In this document: piece after piece, positions 59,688-64,000 of the stretch
How the letters are laid out: each line of letters opens with the position of its first letter
How positions within the stretch are numbered: the stretch's first letter is position 1
Source of the DNA: Arthrobacter sp. zg-Y820
GTDB taxonomy: Bacteria > Actinomycetota > Actinomycetes > Actinomycetales > Micrococcaceae
Assembly (NCBI RefSeq): GCF_030142155.1
Contig: NZ_CP126247.1
Location: forward strand, 2,294,001 to 2,358,000
Direction: 5' to 3'
DNA length: 64,000 bases
Program-made: the position numbers and the translations under genes
Notes under the pieces: generated by a model
What the model saw: only the letters and a program-made list of their open reading frames with translations
Told to the model about the DNA's origin: nothing
Databases searched by the model: none

Positions 59688-60194
59688 ATGTCTCTTGTTA
59701 CCGATCTTCAGCCCGCGGCCCTGCGCCGTGCCTATTCACGTTTCCCCTCCGGCATTGCCGCGTTGTGCGCTGTGGTGGACGGGCAGCCGCAGGGAATTGT
59801 TGCGTCATCCTTTACCGTGGGCGTTTCGATGGATCCTCCCTTGGTGATGTTCGCCGTGCAGAACACCTCCCGTACCTGGCCGGTGCTGCGGCCCGCGGCC
59901 AGGATCGGGGTATCGATCCTGGGCTCCGACCACGAGGGGATCTGCAAGCAGATTGCGTCCAAGTCCGGGGACCGTTTTGCGGGCCTGAACCTGCACACCG
60001 ACGAATCGGGTTCCCTTTTCCTGGACCGGGCAGCCCTGTGGCTCGAGTGCTCAGTGGAGAACGAGGTGCCCGCCGGGGACCACAGCGTCGTGCTGCTCCG
60101 CGTCCACGGCCACGCCTCGCATGACGATGCCCACGAGCCGCTGGTGTTCCACGGGTCGGCGTTCCGGCACCTCAGCGTCGCGGAGTTTGCCTGA
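59688..60194 (+). CDS. Flavin reductase family protein
   Basis: 168 aa. FMN-binding split-barrel protein of the NADH:flavin reductase family that supplies reduced flavin to two-component monooxygenases. It has FTVGVSMDPPLVMFAV, NTSRTWPVLR and the NADH-site GDHSVVLLRVHG. ATG 59688 follows AGAGGA. No partner monooxygenase is adjacent. The SAM-IV element upstream ties it to sulfur or methionine status, which fits a partner that releases sulfite or thiol from organosulfur compounds. Confidence 0.9.
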   Translation: MSLVTDLQPAALRRAYSRFPSGIAALCAVVDGQPQGIVASSFTVGVSMDPPLVMFAVQNTSRTWPVLRPAARIGVSILGSDHEGICKQIASKSGDRFAGLNLHTDESGSLFLDRAALWLECSVENEVPAGDHSVVLLRVHGHASHDDAHEPLVFHGSAFRHLSVAEFA

Positions 60195-60217
60195 GCCGCG
60201 GCGCTGGAAAACCCGCG

Positions 60218-60247
60218 CTGACGCGTGCGAACTAGGGCCGCTAAAGT
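60218..60247 (+). promoter_or_regulatory. Promoter of the 174-aa unknown gene
   Basis: -35 CTGACG (60218-60223), an 18-bp spacer, -10 TAAAGT (60242-60247), then GACTGC and ATG 60254. Leaderless by spacing. Confidence 0.5.
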
Positions 60248-60253
60248 GACTGC

Positions 60254-60778
60254 ATGATTGCACTCACGCACGCGCCTCATGACCTTGTGGTCGGAACCAG
60301 CGATGGTATCGACGTTCGCTTTGCAGGTGTTGAGTTCAAAGACGCGCCAGACTTCGTCGGTGTCAGCGCCGGAGAGCCGGGCATCCACGTGCACCTCAGC
60401 GGAGTGCGTGGGAAAGAGACAATGTCCCGGGACGGCCGTTTCAACCGAGGACTCGAGGAGTGGTGGAAGCGGCGTGAAGCTGCAGGATCAGACCGATCTG
60501 AGAACCCGCCTCCGATGCCTGGCGTCGCCGTTTTTGAGGGGATCACCACGGTTGTATCTGATGATATTGGCACCGAGTACCGGCGGTCAGGAGGCCAAAC
60601 GGCCGGCAGCGGTATGGAGTGGGACGCGCTCTGGGTCTACACACCGGCTCCCCCTGCTGAGGCTCGGACGCTTCGGCTCGAGTTCAGCGTCGGCGGGGAA
60701 CTGACCGGAAAGTACTGCGAGTTCAGTCTCTCGAACCCCATCAGCGCGGACGGGTTAGCGAACCACGCTCCACACTGA
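60254..60778 (+). CDS. Hypothetical protein
   Basis: 174 aa, soluble, no signal peptide or membrane segment. I do not recognise a family. The sequence alternates predicted beta strands (DLVVGTSDGIDVRFAGVEF, LWVYTPAPPAEARTLRLEF) with a Trp/Arg-rich helix (GLEEWWKRREAAG), suggesting a compact mostly-beta domain. A clear promoter ends 6 nt before the ATG. Its neighbours are a flavin reductase and a GNAT gene; no operon link is evident (72 bp to the next gene). Confidence 0.55.
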   Translation: MIALTHAPHDLVVGTSDGIDVRFAGVEFKDAPDFVGVSAGEPGIHVHLSGVRGKETMSRDGRFNRGLEEWWKRREAAGSDRSENPPPMPGVAVFEGITTVVSDDIGTEYRRSGGQTAGSGMEWDALWVYTPAPPAEARTLRLEFSVGGELTGKYCEFSLSNPISADGLANHAPH

Positions 60779-60850
60779 GGATCCTCTACCGGATAAATAC
60801 TTCCCGGGCCTTGGGAACTGGAGCATTTTGGAGAAGAAAAACGGGGGATC

Positions 60851-61738
60851 ATGGACGTTGTCCTGCGAACACCAGGTGTAGACGAGCTCGGCGAGATCTG
60901 CAGCGTTTTGGCGAAGTGGCAGCACGACAGGGAACCGCTGCAGCTACACCCAGGCGATCTGGGCTGGTACTCCCTGCGAGGGCCAGCCGCCACTGCCGCT
61001 GCGACGCGCGTGTGGTCTCAGGGCGACACGACCCTTGCCATTGCCCTTCTCGACGGTCCCGAGCTGTTGCGGTTCGCCATTGATCCGACGCGGCGCCAAG
61101 ATGCACGCCTTGCCCTTCGCATCGTTGCTGACGTCAACAACCCGATGGCCGGAATCCTCGGCGCAGGAGCAGCAACTATCGAGGCGCGCGGTGCGGTTGC
61201 CTTGATCGAGCAGCTTGCGCAGAACGATTGGGCGCCCCACGAACCGTGGACACCGCTCCACCACGATCTGGCAGCATCTCCCAAGGCGTCGGGCTTCGTC
61301 ATTGAGACCGTGGAACCAGGTCACACCGCTGAGTGGGTGGCTGTGCACTGGTCGGCCTTCCGAGGCACCCCGATCCCGGACGAGCGCATCCAACATTTCG
61401 TGGACGGATGGCGTCTAGCTGCGGAAAGCCCCTTTCTCGACCTCGCGCGCATACTGTCCCTGCGATGCCGTGACGGTCAGGTCGTCGCCGTCGCCGCGGT
61501 GTGGTCGGCTGGCGAAGGGCGTCCTGGACTGATCGAACCGCTGGCAGTACATCAGGAACACCGCGGTCGCGGATACGGCACAGTCATGACAAAGGCGGCA
61601 GTCGACGAGCTCCGGCAAATGGGATCATCCAGCGCCGTTGTTTGCGCGGAGACCTCTAACGCGGGAGCCGTCGCCACCTACCTGGCGGCAGGATTCACAG
61701 CGCACCCGGAAGTCACCGACTGGCACCGAAGTGTCTGA
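60851..61738 (+). CDS. GNAT family N-acetyltransferase (two-domain)
   Basis: 295 aa. The C-terminal half holds a canonical acetyl-CoA site, VHQEHRGRGYGTVMTKAAVD (motif A), and a final ETSNAGAVATYLAAGF. The N-terminal ~140 residues may be a degenerate second GNAT fold, as in tandem acetyltransferases. The acceptor is unknown (amine, antibiotic or protein). ATG 60851 follows GGGGGATC. Confidence 0.85.
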   Translation: MDVVLRTPGVDELGEICSVLAKWQHDREPLQLHPGDLGWYSLRGPAATAAATRVWSQGDTTLAIALLDGPELLRFAIDPTRRQDARLALRIVADVNNPMAGILGAGAATIEARGAVALIEQLAQNDWAPHEPWTPLHHDLAASPKASGFVIETVEPGHTAEWVAVHWSAFRGTPIPDERIQHFVDGWRLAAESPFLDLARILSLRCRDGQVVAVAAVWSAGEGRPGLIEPLAVHQEHRGRGYGTVMTKAAVDELRQMGSSSAVVCAETSNAGAVATYLAAGFTAHPEVTDWHRSV

Positions 61739-61877
61739 CGCCTGAGCGATGCCACCCAAAATAGCCCTGCCGCCCGGCCAGCCGGTCCTTCACTGGGACA
61801 GGTCTTACGCTGACCACTAAAATCACTGTGACTTCCGGCGTGAACGCACATGAACCCGATGTGAGATGCTCATCTCC

Positions 61878-62336
61878 ATGACTGTCCCGACACGCCTTCG
61901 ACTCGCGGAAGTAAGCGACCTGCCTTTCATTTTCCGCCAGGAGCGCGAGTACATCGAGGCCATTGAACCGGATGCGCACCAGGGGTGGCTGGCAGCCCTG
62001 GACCTGAACCTCGCGTTCTGGATCGAGTGCCTTCCCCAGACGCTCTTCTGCGTCGATGCAGACGGACATCCCCTCGGGTATGCGATGTGGAGCCTCGATG
62101 GTGACACCGCGACCCTGGTCTCGATCAATGTCCTCGGCAGCCGTCGTCGCCAAGGACTCGGCCGGCTCCTCCTGGATGCGTTCGAACAGAGGGTCTGCCC
62201 AAGCGGAGCCCGCGTTGCGGAGCTCGGTGTTCACCGCACCAACCAGGCACGCCTGCTCTATCAGGGCGCGGGCTATGAGACCACGGGCCAGGACGGCGAG
62301 TATGTGTTGTTCAGCAAAATCCTCAGAGAATTCTGA
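61878..62336 (+). CDS. GNAT family N-acetyltransferase
   Basis: 152 aa single GNAT domain. Acetyl-CoA motif A reads NVLGSRRRQGLGRLLLDAFE, followed by ELGVHRTNQARLLYQGAGYE. The N-terminus TRLRLAEVSDLPFIFRQER is typical. ATG 61878 is preferred (MTVPTRLRLAE); ATG 61866 is in frame but neither has a clear ribosome-binding site. The substrate is unknown. Convergent with the next GNAT gene. Confidence 0.85.
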   Translation: MTVPTRLRLAEVSDLPFIFRQEREYIEAIEPDAHQGWLAALDLNLAFWIECLPQTLFCVDADGHPLGYAMWSLDGDTATLVSINVLGSRRRQGLGRLLLDAFEQRVCPSGARVAELGVHRTNQARLLYQGAGYETTGQDGEYVLFSKILREF

Positions 62337-62363
62337 CTCGAGCAAAATACGGTTTAAATGCGC

Positions 62364-62873
62364 CTATCTGCGTTCGAGGGCTTCGGCGGCAAGTACCTCG
62401 CTGCGGCATACTTCCATTTCAAGCGCATCCTGATTGTCGCTAACGCGGAAGCTCACGCCGGTTTCCTGGAACCCAAGGCTGGCGTAGAGGCAGCGGGCCG
62501 GCGTGTTGTGAGCGTAGACGTGCAGTTTCATTGTCGGCAGGCCGGTGAGCCGGAAGCCAGCCCGTGTGGTGTGCTGCACCAGTTCACGTCCCAGGCTTTG
62601 GCCCCTGCGCTGTGGATCCACAATGATGTAGCCCAATCTCATCATTCGGGCAGGCTGGTCCACCAGCAGCGATGCATGGCCAGTCATCTCACCACTGTCA
62701 GGATCCACCGCGGACCAGTACCGTCGTTGTGGATTGCCCAGATAAGTGCGCAGTTGTCGGTCCGTGAGAGGCCAGGTGAACGTTGGCCCCGACCACAGCA
62801 TCATTTCTTCCTTGGTACTTACCCAGGCGCGCAGCTGTGCAAGGTCATCGAAGGATGTCGGTCGAAACTTCAC
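62364..62873 (-). CDS. GNAT family N-acetyltransferase (RimJ/RimL-like)
   Basis: 169 aa. Starts MKFRPTSFDDLAQLRAWVST, with motif A YIIVDPQRRGQSLGRELVQH and AHNTPARCLYASLGFQE, the pattern of RimL-like and small-molecule acetyltransferases. The GTG start lies 6 nt after TACGAT, suggesting a leaderless message. Target unknown. Confidence 0.85.
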   Translation of the reverse strand: MKFRPTSFDDLAQLRAWVSTKEEMMLWSGPTFTWPLTDRQLRTYLGNPQRRYWSAVDPDSGEMTGHASLLVDQPARMMRLGYIIVDPQRRGQSLGRELVQHTTRAGFRLTGLPTMKLHVYAHNTPARCLYASLGFQETGVSFRVSDNQDALEMEVCRSEVLAAEALERR

Positions 62874-63183
62874 AACTTGATCGTAGGGGCAACCCGCATC
62901 CCTTCTGGCTCTTTGGCCCGCGAGCCCTCGGATCGGCCTTGTTCTGTGTGCCGGGATGAGCCGCCGGCATGACGATTCCGGTCACACGCCGATGACCATG
63001 GCCTCGGCGGGAAAACGACAAAAGGGCAACTTGCGTTAATGTGCTCATGACTCGCCCTAAAGCACCTGTGGGCGATCCCCTGGTCGCCGGAACCAAAACC
63101 GGATCACCCCCTTAGGAGCGATCCGGTTTTACGATATTCACGAAATAAAGCAGTGCACCGCAGGCGCGGCAGAGTTTCCGAAC
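62874..63183. promoter_or_regulatory. Intergenic region GNAT / desaturase
   Basis: No gene. It holds the -10 TACGAT (62880-62885, minus strand) of the GNAT gene and the terminator of the desaturase at 63095-63130. Nothing else was recognised. Confidence 0.45.
63095..63130. terminator. Strong bidirectional terminator
   Basis: AAAACCGGATC (63095-63105) and GATCCGGTTTT (63120-63130) pair perfectly over 11 bp with a 14-nt loop; the A/T ends give a T run on either strand. It lies 53 bp after the desaturase stop. Confidence 0.85.
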
Positions 63184-64000
63184 TTACACGCGGTGCGTGC
63201 TGGCCAGTGGGCATGCCCACGTATCGACCCCGCCGCGGCCCACCTTGTTGATATAGGCGGTGACGTCCTTCAAGGATTGGCCAAACGCGGTTTCGGTATA
63301 CCGCACCCCCAGCTGATCACAGTGCTGGCGGACCAGCGGGGCGACTTTTCGCAGATTCGGGCGGGACATGGAGGGAAACAGGTGGTGTTCAACCTGGAAG
63401 TTCAGTCCTCCCATAAAGGTATCCACCCACCGGCCTCCGGTGATGTTGCGGCTCATCAATACCTGACGCCGCAGGAAATCGATGCCCGCGTCCCGCGGCG
63501 CGATCGGCATGCCGATGTGGTTCGGCGCGAAGGCAATCCCCATATACAGCCCGAAAACGGCGAGTTGGACGCCGATGAACGCTGCGCCCTTCCCCGGTGA
63601 AAGCACGAGGAAGACCAGCACCGCATAACTGACCAGACGCACAGCGATGAAGCTAAGTTCCACCCACCGCCGCTTGATCCGCCCCTTACCCAGTACCCGC
63701 TTGATGCCCTGCACGTGCAGGTTGACTCCCTCAAGCAGGAGTAGCGGGAAGAAAAAGTAACCCTGTTTGGTGGCAAGCCAGCGCGTCAAACGGTTCGTGC
63801 GCGCTTCGGCCGCCTCGGGGGTGAATGCCAGCACGCCGGGAGCGATGTCCGGATCCACGCCGATTTTGTTCGGTGCAGCGTGATGCTTGCTGTGTTTTGC
63901 ATTCCACCAGCCAAGGCCCATGCCGGCGAAGAGATTAACCACGATCAGTGAGACCCACTCATTCCACTTCGGTGACACGAAGATCTGCCGGTGTGCGGCG
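63184..64000 (-). CDS. Membrane fatty-acid desaturase (acyl-CoA desaturase), 5' end cut by window edge
   Basis: 272 codons visible; the N-terminal third, including the first His box, lies beyond position 64000. Visible are the second box HSKHHAAPN (HxxHH) and the third box NFQVEHHLFPSM (QxxHH), with membrane segments between them (SYAVLVFLVLSPGKGA, AVFGLYMGIAF). This is the linoleoyl-CoA/DesA3-like di-iron desaturase family, which adds a double bond to acyl chains using a ferredoxin-type electron donor. It ends before a strong terminator. Confidence 0.93.
   Translation of the reverse strand, partial: AAHRQIFVSPKWNEWVSLIVVNLFAGMGLGWWNAKHSKHHAAPNKIGVDPDIAPGVLAFTPEAAEARTNRLTRWLATKQGYFFFPLLLLEGVNLHVQGIKRVLGKGRIKRRWVELSFIAVRLVSYAVLVFLVLSPGKGAAFIGVQLAVFGLYMGIAFAPNHIGMPIAPRDAGIDFLRRQVLMSRNITGGRWVDTFMGGLNFQVEHHLFPSMSRPNLRKVAPLVRQHCDQLGVRYTETAFGQSLKDVTAYINKVGRGGVDTWACPLASTHRV

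Overview
The window is high-GC chromosomal DNA from an actinobacterium, most likely Arthrobacter or a close relative in the Micrococcaceae. The evidence is the gene content and order: mihF-gmk-rpoZ-coaBC-metK-priA, a pyrR-pyrB-pyrC-(PH-domain membrane protein)-carA-carB-pyrF operon, aroC-aroK-aroB-efp-nusB, alaS-DUF6167-DUF948-rpsD-rarA and an actinobacterial Vms1-like release factor. Genes overlap tightly (many ATGA/GTGA junctions), GTG and TTG starts are frequent, and many promoters look leaderless. No rRNA, tRNA, CRISPR array, transposase, integrase or prophage gene was recognised.

Layout. 1-4.1 kb: lepA (cut by the left edge), a PemK/MazF-like gene, rpsT and holA. 4.1-6.6 kb: a foreign-looking, lower-GC insert with one membrane alpha/beta hydrolase gene, lying between comEC and holA. 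6.6-14.7 kb: comEC, comEA, degV and leuS; leuS carries a leader peptide with consecutive Leu codons and an attenuator. 14.8-18.1 kb: an overlapping FMO / SBF-symporter / SDR operon. 18.2-20.6 kb: glycerol uptake (glpF, glpK). 20.9-27.4 kb: an aldo-keto reductase/hydrolase/glycosyltransferase cassette, an OhrR-type regulator with its reductase, an ABC-2 exporter and an Hsp20. 27.4-33.6 kb: priA, metK, coaBC, rpoZ, gmk and mihF, with a 21-bp tandem repeat array between coaBC and metK. 33.8-42.7 kb: the pyrimidine operon with a PyrR-binding loop in front of pyrR. 42.8-44.1 kb: prsW behind a tiny upstream ORF. 44.2-53.5 kb: nusB, efp, aroB, aroK, aroC, aroE, mltG, ruvX and alaS. 53.6-57.4 kb: two small membrane proteins, rpsD, rarA and acVLRF1. 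57.5-64 kb: more variable metabolic genes (nitronate monooxygenase, PhzF, a flavin reductase behind a SAM-IV-type riboswitch, an unknown gene, three GNATs) and a fatty-acid desaturase cut by the right edge.

Working together. The pyr genes make UMP de novo under PyrR control. aroBCKE run the middle and late shikimate pathway. metK makes SAM, and the riboswitch near 59.5 kb would sense it. glpF and glpK import and phosphorylate glycerol. The most informative discoveries are regulatory: a ribosome-mediated leuS attenuator, the SAM-IV element in front of a lone flavin reductase, a PyrR operator beside the pyrR ribosome-binding site, an OhrR box inside a promoter spacer, and a recurring TAnnnT-N6/7-start pattern that implies leaderless mRNAs. 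The most unusual gene is the hydrolase that interrupts the comEA-comEC-holA order.
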